Shown piece by piece: positions 8,513 through 15,216 of a DNA stretch of 15,974 bases. Numbering within the stretch: position 1 is the first letter of the stretch; each line of letters begins with the position of its first letter. Source of the stretch: an uncultured Bacillota bacterium (GTDB lineage Bacteria; Bacillota; Clostridia; Peptostreptococcales; Anaerovoracaceae); contig CASEFF010000134.1 in NCBI GenBank assembly GCA_949287115.1, forward strand, positions 1-15,974. Direction: 5' to 3'. Both the position numbers and the translations under genes were made by a program. The notes beneath the pieces are model-generated. The model worked only from the letters and a program-made list of their open reading frames with translations, was not told where the DNA came from and did not search any database.

Positions 8513-9751
8513 TTAAGCCTCGGTCTTTTCGCCTTCCGCTTCATCAGCAGCACTGTCCGTGACTTCTGCCGTCTCTGCCGGAGCAGCTTCCGCAGCATCG
8601 GCCACATCATCGGCAGGAGCGGCTTCCTCCGTCTCAGGAGCAGCTTCTTCACCTGCCACAGGCGGATCTATAGTCTCTCTTATGCTGAGGCTTATTCTCT
8701 TCCTGTCCTTATCTATCTCGAGTATCTTGGCCTTTACGATCTGTCCGACTTCAAGCTCGTCGTTGATGTTTCCGACTCTCTTGTGAGCAACTTCGGAAAT
8801 GTGTACGAGTCCGTCAAGACCCGGCTCCAGCTCAACGAAAGCACCGTATTCCTTGATCTGTACGACCTTACCCTCGATGACCTGACCTACCTGATAGTTC
8901 TCGTCGATAACGCTCCAAGGCTCAGGCGTATTCTGCTTGAGTCCCAGCGAGATCTTGCCCTTTTCCTGATTCATGGAAAGGACTTTCACGTTTATCTTCT
9001 GGCCTATGCTGAGCACTTCCTGAGGGTGCTTGAGTCTTCCCCACGAAATCTCCGAAATATGGAGCAGACCGTCGATACCGCCGATATCAACAAATGCGCC
9101 GTAATCGGTGAATCTCATAACGGTTCCCTCGACAACATCGCCGACGTTGAGATTCTCCCAGATCTCCGCAACCAGCTTTTCCTTTTCCTCGTTGAGGAAG
9201 AGCTTGTGCGAGAATACGGCTCTGTTCCTTCTCTGATCGACTCTGGAAACCCTTACTTCCATAGTCTGGCCTACGAACTCATCTGCGTTTTCAACGTAGT
9301 GATCCGAAAGCTGTGAAAGAGGAATGAATCCCGATACTTCCTTGTATTCGGCGATAACTCCTCCGTTTACCGTTCTGGTTACCTTAACTTCGAGTACTGT
9401 TTTATCTTCAAGCGCCTTTACGATCTCATCCCAGTTGGCGCTGATTTCCAATTTCTTCTTAGAAAGTAAGATGCCGCCATCACCGTCGTCGGTCTTTATT
9501 ACCTTCGCCTGTATCTCGTCGTCTACTTTAAAAACGTCGGACAATGTCTGACCTTCTTCAAGGCTCACTTCCGAAGCAGGAAGGATACCGTCTTTTTTGC
9601 ATCCCAGATTTACAATAACTTCTTTGTCAGTAACTTGGTGAACTTTTCCCGTAACGATCTCTCCGCCTCTAGGTAATCTGAGGGATTTCTCGATCTCGTC
9701 CATCAGGTCGTTCATGTTCAATTCGTTGTTTTCAAGTGTAACATCACTCAT
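8513..9751 (-). other. rpsA: Candidate internal translation unit: stand-alone S1 (412 residues) from within ispH-rpsA
   Basis: An ATG at 9751 is in frame with the fusion (codon 272) and begins MSDVTLENNELNMNDLMDEI, resembling the N-terminus of free S1 proteins of Bacillota. The minus strand has TAAGGAGGTT at 9770-9761, close to a full match to the anti-Shine-Dalgarno sequence, with 11 nt between GGAGG and the ATG. A sigma-A-like promoter lies about 60 nt upstream. This would allow S1 to be made without IspH. The same bases also encode Lys-Glu-Val of the IspH C-terminus, so the ribosome site may partly be chance. Confidence 0.5.
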
Positions 9752-10564
9752 TCTGGCAATAACCTCCTTAATAGTGCATTCGGGCGTCGAAGCACCCGCC
9801 GCTATTCCTATTCTATTACATTTTTGAAGTTGTTTCAACGGTAAATCTTCAATATTTTCAACAAAATAGGTGTTATTGCAGAATTTTTTGGAAATTTCGC
9901 ACAACTTCTTCGTGTTGGAGCTTTTTCTACCCCCTATCACGACCATCATATCGCACTCTTTGGCCAGCTGCGCACATGAATCCTGCCTTTTAGTCGTTGC
10001 GCTGCATATCGTATTGTTTACATAAAAACGCTTCCCCTTATCGGAAAACGCCCTCTCCACATCGCGCAGCACATCCTCCCTTATGGTCGTCTGCGTGACT
10101 ATGAACAGATCATCTTCTTCCACATCCGCAGCCTCATCGTATGAATTCACAACTATAGCGGGCTTCCTGCACCACCCGAATATCCCGGTGACTTCGGGAT
10201 GATCCTTATCGCCTACTATCACGACCTGCCGGTCGGTATCGTGGACGAGTTTATGGATCTTCGCCACGACCGGACATGTGGCATCTATGAGTCTTATGCC
10301 CTTCCTCTCCGCTTCATCGTAAAACGCCTTGCCTTCGCCGTGGGATCTTATTATCACAGTTTTGCCCGGATCGACTTCATCAAGGGAGTTTATGATCTTT
10401 ACACCCTTTTCTTCAAGATCCCGTGTCACCCGCTCGTTATGTATGAGAGGCCCCATGGAAAAAATATTTTCACTGCTGTTTTCCGCGGCTTCCTCCGCCT
10501 TTTCTATCGCCTGTCTGACGCCGAAACAGAATCCGGCGTTCTCAGCCCTTATTATTTTCTTCAT
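8513..10564 (-). CDS. ispH-rpsA: IspH–ribosomal protein S1 fusion (HMBPP reductase / 30S S1)
   Basis: A 683-residue fusion. Residues 1-271 are IspH (LytB), the [4Fe-4S] enzyme that reduces HMBPP to IPP and DMAPP in the last step of the MEP pathway. The cluster cysteines are Cys13 (GFCFGV), Cys97 (DATCPVV) and Cys187 (NNTICSATTKRQ), with the active-site HPEV (122-125), TQTT and SSNT. From residue 272 (MSDVTLENN) it is ribosomal protein S1 with four S1/OB domains at about 300-370, 388-455, 474-543 and 558-629. A disordered Ala/Glu/Asp-rich tail covers 632-683. Such fusions are known in Clostridia. The ATG has GGAG 7 nt upstream and overlaps the end of rarA by 23 nt. An internal start for the S1 half is described separately. 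Confidence 0.97.
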   Translation of the reverse strand: MKKIIRAENAGFCFGVRQAIEKAEEAAENSSENIFSMGPLIHNERVTRDLEEKGVKIINSLDEVDPGKTVIIRSHGEGKAFYDEAERKGIRLIDATCPVVAKIHKLVHDTDRQVVIVGDKDHPEVTGIFGWCRKPAIVVNSYDEAADVEEDDLFIVTQTTIREDVLRDVERAFSDKGKRFYVNNTICSATTKRQDSCAQLAKECDMMVVIGGRKSSNTKKLCEISKKFCNNTYFVENIEDLPLKQLQKCNRIGIAAGASTPECTIKEVIARMSDVTLENNELNMNDLMDEIEKSLRLPRGGEIVTGKVHQVTDKEVIVNLGCKKDGILPASEVSLEEGQTLSDVFKVDDEIQAKVIKTDDGDGGILLSKKKLEISANWDEIVKALEDKTVLEVKVTRTVNGGVIAEYKEVSGFIPLSQLSDHYVENADEFVGQTMEVRVSRVDQRRNRAVFSHKLFLNEEKEKLVAEIWENLNVGDVVEGTVMRFTDYGAFVDIGGIDGLLHISEISWGRLKHPQEVLSIGQKINVKVLSMNQEKGKISLGLKQNTPEPWSVIDENYQVGQVIEGKVVQIKEYGAFVELEPGLDGLVHISEVAHKRVGNINDELEVGQIVKAKILEIDKDRKRISLSIRETIDPPVAGEEAAPETEEAAPADDVADAAEAAPAETAEVTDSAADEAEGEKTEA
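9810..9838 (-). promoter_or_regulatory. Internal promoter candidate for the S1 half of ispH-rpsA
   Basis: Minus strand TTGAAA (9833-9838), exactly 17 bp, then TAGAAT (9810-9815). Each hexamer matches the sigma-A consensus at 5 of 6 positions. It lies in a locally AT-rich stretch of ispH, and a transcript from near 9803 would have a leader of about 50 nt before the ATG at 9751. Pattern evidence only. Confidence 0.45.
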
Positions 10565-11834
10565 CTATGCGCTCCAATGCTTCAAGATACTTTTTGAACG
10601 ATCCTTCACTGCCGTTTTCCGTAGGCTCGTAATATTTCTTTCCCTCCCTGTAAAGATCATCGGGAAGATACTGCTGTGTAACGTAGCCGCCGTAGTCGTG
10701 AGGATATTTATATCCCGTGCCCCTCCCCAGCTTCTCCGCACCTTCGTAATGCGCATCCTTCAGATGATCGGGCACATCGTCTATCTTTCTGTTCCTCACA
10801 TCGTCTATCGCCCTGTTGAGCGCCTCGTTGGCCGCGTTGGACTTCGGGCACGACGCCATAAGCACGACCGCCTGAGCCAGATTTATCCTCGCCTCCGGCA
10901 TACCCACCATCTGGGCCGCCCTGACGCAGGATGTCACTATGGATATGGCGCTGGGATAAGCCATCCCTATGTCTTCGCTGGCCATAACCAGCAGTCGTCT
11001 TCCTATCATCACTATATCCGCTCCGCCTTCCAGAAGTCTGGCCAGATAGTGGACCGCTGCGTGAGGATCGCTGCCCCTGACCGATTTCTGCAGAGCCGAC
11101 AGGAGATCGTAACGATCTTCCTCCCTGTCATAGAAAGTCGTCTGCCGCTGCATGGCTTCACCGACTATGCTTTTGTCTATGGTCTTTTCCTCGCTGATGT
11201 TGTCGACGATGAATCCCAGCGTATCCAGCGCTACCCGGCAGTCGCCGCCGCTCATTTCCGCCAGCATCCCGAGAGCATTTTCGTCGTATCCGATGTCAAG
11301 TCCGCCAAATCCCTTTTCATCATCGGTCAGTGTACGCTTCAATATGGTGAGTATCTCCCCGGATGACAGTCTTTTGAACTCATATATGTTCCTTACCCTG
11401 CTGAGTATAGCGTTATTCACGGAAAAATACGGGTTTTCGGTTGTGCTGCCGATGAAGACTATCACGCCTTCTTCGAGCGCTTTCAACAGCGAATCCTGCT
11501 GCAGCTTGTTCCACCTGTGCACCTCATCCACATAAAGACACGTCGATTCCCTCTGCAGCCCGTAAAATCTCGTGGCCGCATTTTCCAATATCGTCTTCAA
11601 CTCCTTCGTGCCTGTTGTCGATGCATTTATCTCGACAAAACTGCTGTCCAGTTCTCCCGCTATTATCCTCGCCAGCGTCGTCTTGCCTGTCCCCGGCGGT
11701 CCGAAAAATATGGCCGAGTCAAACGTCCCGTTCTTTATTGAATTATAGAACAGAGAACCTTCGTACATGAAGTGGGTCTGCCCGACAAAATCCTGTATAC
11801 GTGAAGGTCTCATCTTCGTAGAAAGAGGTATCAT
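10542..11834 (-). CDS. rarA: Replication-associated recombination protein RarA (MgsA) AAA+ ATPase
   Basis: A 430-residue AAA+ ATPase of the RarA/MgsA/WRNIP1 family, which acts at stalled replication forks and is related to clamp-loader subunits. It begins IPLSTKMRPSRIQDFVGQTH. Walker A GPPGTGKT is at 45-52 and Walker B CLYVDEVHRWNK at 99-110. IGSTTENPYFSVNNAILSR carries sensor 1 and the arginine-finger region. The C-terminal block has EDIGMAYP, the family's CPKSNAANEAL and HLKDAHYEGAEKLGRGTGYKYPHDY. GGAGAG stands 11 nt before the ATG. It heads the transcription unit that continues, by a 23-nt overlap, into ispH-rpsA. Confidence 0.95.
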   Translation of the reverse strand: MIPLSTKMRPSRIQDFVGQTHFMYEGSLFYNSIKNGTFDSAIFFGPPGTGKTTLARIIAGELDSSFVEINASTTGTKELKTILENAATRFYGLQRESTCLYVDEVHRWNKLQQDSLLKALEEGVIVFIGSTTENPYFSVNNAILSRVRNIYEFKRLSSGEILTILKRTLTDDEKGFGGLDIGYDENALGMLAEMSGGDCRVALDTLGFIVDNISEEKTIDKSIVGEAMQRQTTFYDREEDRYDLLSALQKSVRGSDPHAAVHYLARLLEGGADIVMIGRRLLVMASEDIGMAYPSAISIVTSCVRAAQMVGMPEARINLAQAVVLMASCPKSNAANEALNRAIDDVRNRKIDDVPDHLKDAHYEGAEKLGRGTGYKYPHDYGGYVTQQYLPDDLYREGKKYYEPTENGSEGSFKKYLEALERIDEENNKG

Positions 11835-12052
11835 CGCTTTTCATCTCTCCGTAGTCGTAATGTCGTGATATACGTGCACGTCACGCGATAAAGCCGCATG
11901 GTAAAGTCACGCGATAAAGCCGCGCGACGGGTGAGTCGACGTGTCCCGCAAAACGCTGCACGTTCACATCAGTTATTATACTACAGCTCATGACAAAAGT
12001 CTCCACGTAATACGCCTGTGCGGATGCGCCCCTCATCATGATGCCCTCTACC
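11835..12052 (-). other. Intergenic region between the pilus operon and rarA, with promoter candidate
   Basis: This 218-bp stretch holds no convincing gene. It contains a consensus -10 TATAAT on the minus strand (11975-11980) with only a poor -35 (GACTTT at 16 bp), which would start rarA transcription near 11968 and give a leader of about 130 nt. The paired hairpins at 11882-11928 fall in that leader. I see no clear terminator for the pilus operon just after its last stop at 12053, only the short palindrome CATCATGATG. Confidence 0.4.
11880..11928 (-). repeat. 18-bp direct repeat forming two tandem hairpins in the rarA leader
   Basis: GTCACGCGATAAAGCCGC occurs at 11880-11897 and again, without mismatch, at 11906-11923 (26-bp period). 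On the transcribed strand each copy folds. The first is GTCGCGCG-GCTTTAT-CGCGTGAC (11928-11906, 8 pairs including one G-U). The second is CATGCG-GCTTTAT-CGCGTG (11900-11882, 6 pairs including one G-U). Loops and 3' arms are identical while the 5' arms differ yet still pair. Function is unknown; a protein-binding RNA element or repeat remnant is possible. Confidence 0.7.
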
Positions 12053-12598
12053 TCAGGACGCCCTCTTTCTCTTTTCCTCCTCGATCTGCCGCTTCAAAAC
12101 TCCCACCTTATCCGTCATCTCTCTCAGCCTGTGGTCACGGTACATTATGTATTCCGCCGCCTGCGACAGATAACCGGCATATCCGTCCCGTATACCGCGT
12201 TTCAGCACATCTATGAACCTTACGAGATTTTTCTTCATGTCCGTTTCGTACTTTTCCAGCGGCACGTAGGCTATCTTTATCTGCCCCGTATCCTTGTTGT
12301 AAAACACCGTGTCCTCCGTGATCCTGACTCTCGTCGGATCTATCAGGTATTCGACGGATCTGTTCAGTATTATCAGGACGTTCTCCAGTATATACATGGC
12401 ATCTTCGGTCCTTTCGACCCTATACCCGCTGAGAGGAGCAAACCCGCTGCATTCGTACATGCCGTACTCCCTGCCGCCTTCGCTCATGAAACCCATCGAC
12501 ATGAATATGTCGCAGTCGCTTCCGCTGAGCATTATCTTCTCGAAATCCCTTATGGCTCCCTCCCGCAGTCTTATCCTGAAATCCCTGTCTTCCCACAT
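12053..12598 (-). CDS. Uncharacterised Tad-locus protein, possibly DUF6382-like without FHA domain
   Basis: A 181-residue soluble protein with no signal peptide or membrane segment. It has a mixed alpha/beta pattern. The central stretch AMYILENVLIILNRSVEYLI, then VRITEDTVFYNKDTGQIKIAYVPLE, resembles the N-terminal DUF6382 region of FHA-domain proteins found in clostridial Tad loci. No FHA domain follows; the protein ends in a Lys/Arg/Glu-rich helix (RLREMTDKVGVLKRQIEEEKRKRAS). The start has GGGAGGA 6 nt upstream. It begins 12 nt after the upstream pseudopilin gene and is the last gene of the pilus operon in this window. I do not recognise a biochemical function. Confidence 0.6.
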   Translation of the reverse strand: MWEDRDFRIRLREGAIRDFEKIMLSGSDCDIFMSMGFMSEGGREYGMYECSGFAPLSGYRVERTEDAMYILENVLIILNRSVEYLIDPTRVRITEDTVFYNKDTGQIKIAYVPLEKYETDMKKNLVRFIDVLKRGIRDGYAGYLSQAAEYIMYRDHRLREMTDKVGVLKRQIEEEKRKRAS

Positions 12599-12610
12599 TT
12601 CTTCCTCCCA

Positions 12611-13372
12611 TTACGAACCTCCGCACTTGCTGCACGGAGCATATCCTCTCTCTACGGCTTCAGATCTGTCTATTGCAACGCTTTTCCTGTCTATCGTGCG
12701 GCATGTCCCCCTGTGATATGCCGTACCGTCGCTGCCAAAACAGAACACCAGGCTCCCCTCCGGAATATCGTCCGAAAGACACATACCGCACGGATCATAA
12801 CGCCGTTTTACGCTTCCCGACAACAATACGGGATGCACCGTAGCTTTTACATACGTACAGCTTTCGCCGTGGTACTTTTCTCCCGACTGTGGGAATATCC
12901 ACACGGTATGCCCCGTCTCGGCGCTTTCCAGACCGGATGCTCCCATCGGCGTTCCCTTTTCCTTCTTTCCGACAAACCCTCTGAATTTCACCGGAAATTC
13001 CAGCTCGAACTTCCTTTCCGAAAACAACGGAAGCTCCGGCTTTTCCGTCGCATCCAGCCTGTATGATATGAGATTGTCACCCGACATATCCGAATACATT
13101 ACCCTCAATGCGCTGACGCTCACATCATCCAGATCCGGATTATCTTCCCTTACTCTTTCTTCGACCTTGAATGCTGTGGTCGCCGGCGCCACACCGTTCG
13201 ACGCCTTTGCCGCTATCTGCGAACTCTCGTCCAATGCTCCGTGTATGCAGTTTTCCCACATGCCTTCTATACGCATGAAATATCCCAATGACAGCACCGC
13301 AAGTATGAAAAGCGGTACAAGTATCACAGCTTCAAGCGTATAGAATCCCCTAGTATCTCTTTTCATATCCAT
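12611..13372 (-). CDS. TadE-like pseudopilin with two C-terminal Ada-like His-Cys-Cys-Cys motifs
   Basis: A 253-residue membrane-anchored protein. The N-terminus reads ...TRG/FYTLEAVILVPLFILAVLSLGYF: a basic leader ending in Gly, then Phe at +1 and Glu at +5, the type IV prepilin peptidase pattern, then one hydrophobic helix, as in TadE/TadF minor pilins. The C-terminal part carries two copies of H-x3-C-x22-C-x2-C (H168-C172-C195-C198 and H220-C224-C247-C250), ending YDPCGMC and YAPCSKC. They resemble the Ada-type metal-binding motif attached to various clostridial secreted proteins. The start overlaps the upstream DUF5702-like gene by 23 nt; Met3 at 13366 is an alternative start. Neither has a strong Shine-Dalgarno site. 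Confidence 0.78.
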   Translation of the reverse strand: MDMKRDTRGFYTLEAVILVPLFILAVLSLGYFMRIEGMWENCIHGALDESSQIAAKASNGVAPATTAFKVEERVREDNPDLDDVSVSALRVMYSDMSGDNLISYRLDATEKPELPLFSERKFELEFPVKFRGFVGKKEKGTPMGASGLESAETGHTVWIFPQSGEKYHGESCTYVKATVHPVLLSGSVKRRYDPCGMCLSDDIPEGSLVFCFGSDGTAYHRGTCRTIDRKSVAIDRSEAVERGYAPCSKCGGS

Positions 13373-14561
13373 AGCTCACGCCGTTCACCCTGACGTCCAC
13401 CCTTATCCCCGTCGCATACTCGTTCATGAGGAAATCTCCGTCGTGGGTCATCCTCATATTTATCTGTATCAGATCCATGATCCTGCTCACTTTTATATTG
13501 TCGTCCCTGAAAAACAGCAGTATCTGAAGATACTCACCGTAATCGTACCCTTTCGTGGTCTGCGGCACGACAGTACCGCCAAATATCCCTTCCACGGCGC
13601 TGTCCAGATCTATCGCCCACGAAGACGCATCTTTTTTCAGCGGGACTTCATATCCCTGCCACAGCAGTTCCACATCGTTGTCGGCCTCCGCATATGCCCA
13701 CGTCGATGCCAGCGCCGCCTGTGTTGCCGGAGCAGCCGCCCCGGGAGTCATGAGCTCCGCCAGAGCCAGCGTCTGGGACCTCTTGACCGGATCCGCATAT
13801 ATATGCGCCAGATTCAGAGGGAACCTCATGGCTTTCAATGCCATTTCAACGCGTTTTTCGTTCTTCATGTCGGACATTTCTCCTCCCAGTATATATTCCA
13901 CTTCGCTGCGAAAGAAATGCTCATCGTTGACCTGCATGCTCCTGCTGTTGAACATGCCGAGTATATATCTGTTCAGCATGTACTTCTCAGTCCCTTTTTC
14001 GAAAGCCCTGTCCGCCTCTGTCACGTTTTTCGCAATGGATTTTGCTATCGACGTAAGGCTCTTGTCCGGCACCGCCGAAGACGGCAGCGACGCGGCTGTG
14101 GGACCGTGCCGCAGCGTTCTTGCCTCCCTTTCGCTGCCGCCGGTCCCCTCTTCCGCATACCCGGTCAGTATTGCCAACCTGTCTTCAGCCTCAGCAAGTT
14201 TCATATATTCCATGATCTGCTCTTTTATCAGATCGATATCCGCCGTGGAAAACATGCTTCCCGAAACCTTTACGGACTCGACTTCCACGTCCTTCATACC
14301 TACAAGCGAATGTTCTATATATCCCGTCAGCTTCCTGCCGAGTTCCCTGTCGCTTCCGCGTATGATGAACAGCCCGTATTCTTCCTGCACCTGACTGTTG
14401 AACTCCGACAGGACAGAATCTCCCGCAAGGCTTACCACCCCGTCAACGCGGCTCTTTACACATTCAGCTCTTGCTCCGTATATAAGAGCCAGCACTATCG
14501 ATATGACCGCAGCCATTATGACCATCAGAAATACCGCGCTGCTTCCTCTCCTACTTCTCAT
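13350..14561 (-). CDS. DUF5702-like Tad pilus-associated membrane protein
   Basis: A 403-residue protein with an N-terminal basic stretch MRSRRGSSA and one hydrophobic helix (VFLMVIMAAVISIVLALIYGA, about 10-30), followed by a large extracytoplasmic region. The segment VVSLAGDSVLSEFNSQVQEEYGLFII and the overall length and position fit DUF5702 proteins, which accompany Tad genes in Clostridia and whose function is not known. There is no Glu at +5 after the Gly, so processing by the prepilin peptidase is uncertain. The start has AAAGGTG 7 nt upstream and overlaps the preceding TadE-like gene by 11 nt. The end overlaps the following pseudopilin gene by 23 nt. These overlaps argue for a single tightly coupled operon. 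Confidence 0.75.
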   Translation of the reverse strand: MRSRRGSSAVFLMVIMAAVISIVLALIYGARAECVKSRVDGVVSLAGDSVLSEFNSQVQEEYGLFIIRGSDRELGRKLTGYIEHSLVGMKDVEVESVKVSGSMFSTADIDLIKEQIMEYMKLAEAEDRLAILTGYAEEGTGGSEREARTLRHGPTAASLPSSAVPDKSLTSIAKSIAKNVTEADRAFEKGTEKYMLNRYILGMFNSRSMQVNDEHFFRSEVEYILGGEMSDMKNEKRVEMALKAMRFPLNLAHIYADPVKRSQTLALAELMTPGAAAPATQAALASTWAYAEADNDVELLWQGYEVPLKKDASSWAIDLDSAVEGIFGGTVVPQTTKGYDYGEYLQILLFFRDDNIKVSRIMDLIQINMRMTHDGDFLMNEYATGIRVDVRVNGVSYGYEKRY

Positions 14562-14976
14562 CTCCGGTCACCTTTATCACATTGCGATATCTTATGTACG
14601 CCGCTCCGTCCACCGCCACGCATTTTCCCTCTATGATGAACGGACTTCTTTTCTCCAGCAGTCCCCTGTTTTCGAGCATCAGATATCTCTTTCCGTACGC
14701 TTCACTTTCAACGATACCCCTGTCTACGTATACATCTGCATCGCTCTCATCACTTTTACCGCCGCCTCGGCCGCTGTCTGCTTCATCTCCCGTATACACG
14801 GTCTTTCCGGCCGCTTCTCCTGCTCCGTGCCGCAGCGCGATATGCATGGCGCTCCGCTCCGTCACCTGACTGTAGAAGAACATTATTATAAGCACGAGCG
14901 TTATCACCGCCAATATCACCATGGGCAGCACGATGGCCGCTTCAACGATATAGCTGCCCTTCCTGCTGTTTTTCAT
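14551..14976 (-). CDS. TadE-like pseudopilin
   Basis: A 141-residue protein starting MKNSRKG/SYIVEAAIVLPMVILAV. A short basic leader ends in Gly and is followed by Ser at +1 and Glu at +5, then a hydrophobic helix of about 25 residues: the TadE/minor pilin pattern cut by the prepilin peptidase. The rest is a small extracellular domain with a Gly/Asp/Ser-rich stretch (about 56-80). The open frame extends further upstream to 15213, but those residues are not pilin-like and overlap the Flp pilin gene, so the ATG at 14976 is preferred; it has GGTGG 5 nt upstream. The pilin gene ends 35 nt before it. Confidence 0.85.
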   Translation of the reverse strand: MKNSRKGSYIVEAAIVLPMVILAVITLVLIIMFFYSQVTERSAMHIALRHGAGEAAGKTVYTGDEADSGRGGGKSDESDADVYVDRGIVESEAYGKRYLMLENRGLLEKRSPFIIEGKCVAVDGAAYIRYRNVIKVTGDEK

Positions 14977-15011
14977 GCCGTGCCACCGTTTCTCTTCTCC
15001 GGCCATGTCCG

Positions 15012-15167
15012 TCAGTTGAACTCGCTCAGCCCGTCGAAGGTGTCGTTTACGAAGTCGGTTATCTCCGTCCTGAATATCAGCCCCAGAGCCACCGCTAAGG
15101 CCACCAGAATGGCGACCTGCACCAGTTCCATCCCTTTCCTGCTCTTTACATCGATCCTCTTCAACAT
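15012..15167 (-). CDS. Small Flp-like type IVb pilin
   Basis: A 51-residue protein: MLKRIDVKSRKG/MELVQVAILV then a hydrophobic helix and a short charged tail ending DGLSEFN. A 12-residue basic leader ending in Gly, one helix and a mature part of about 39 residues, placed between tadC and tadE-like genes, fit the major Flp pilin of a Tad system. At mature position +5 it has Gln, with Glu at +2, unlike classical Flp pilins with Glu at +5. The start at 15167 has GGGAGG 8 nt upstream; a longer version from 15203 would lack such a site and add 12 unlikely residues. Confidence 0.78.
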   Translation of the reverse strand: MLKRIDVKSRKGMELVQVAILVALAVALGLIFRTEITDFVNDTFDGLSEFN

Positions 15168-15216
15168 AGCATTTCCTCCCTTCCCTTTGCGCCGTATCGT
15201 CACGGCCGCTCACAAC

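Noticed and set aside
8443..8652. 70-residue N-terminal extension of the DUF523 protein
   Set aside because: It crosses the rpsA terminator and the antisense-free end of rpsA in another frame, gives a Lys/Arg-rich sequence with no family similarity, and the ATG at 8442 has its own ribosome site.
11831..11899. 22-codon leader ORF (MRLYRVTCTYITTLRLRRDE...) ending on the rarA start codon
   Set aside because: The stop overlaps the rarA ATG, which is suggestive, but there is no ribosome site before its ATG and the composition is unremarkable. I regard it as chance.
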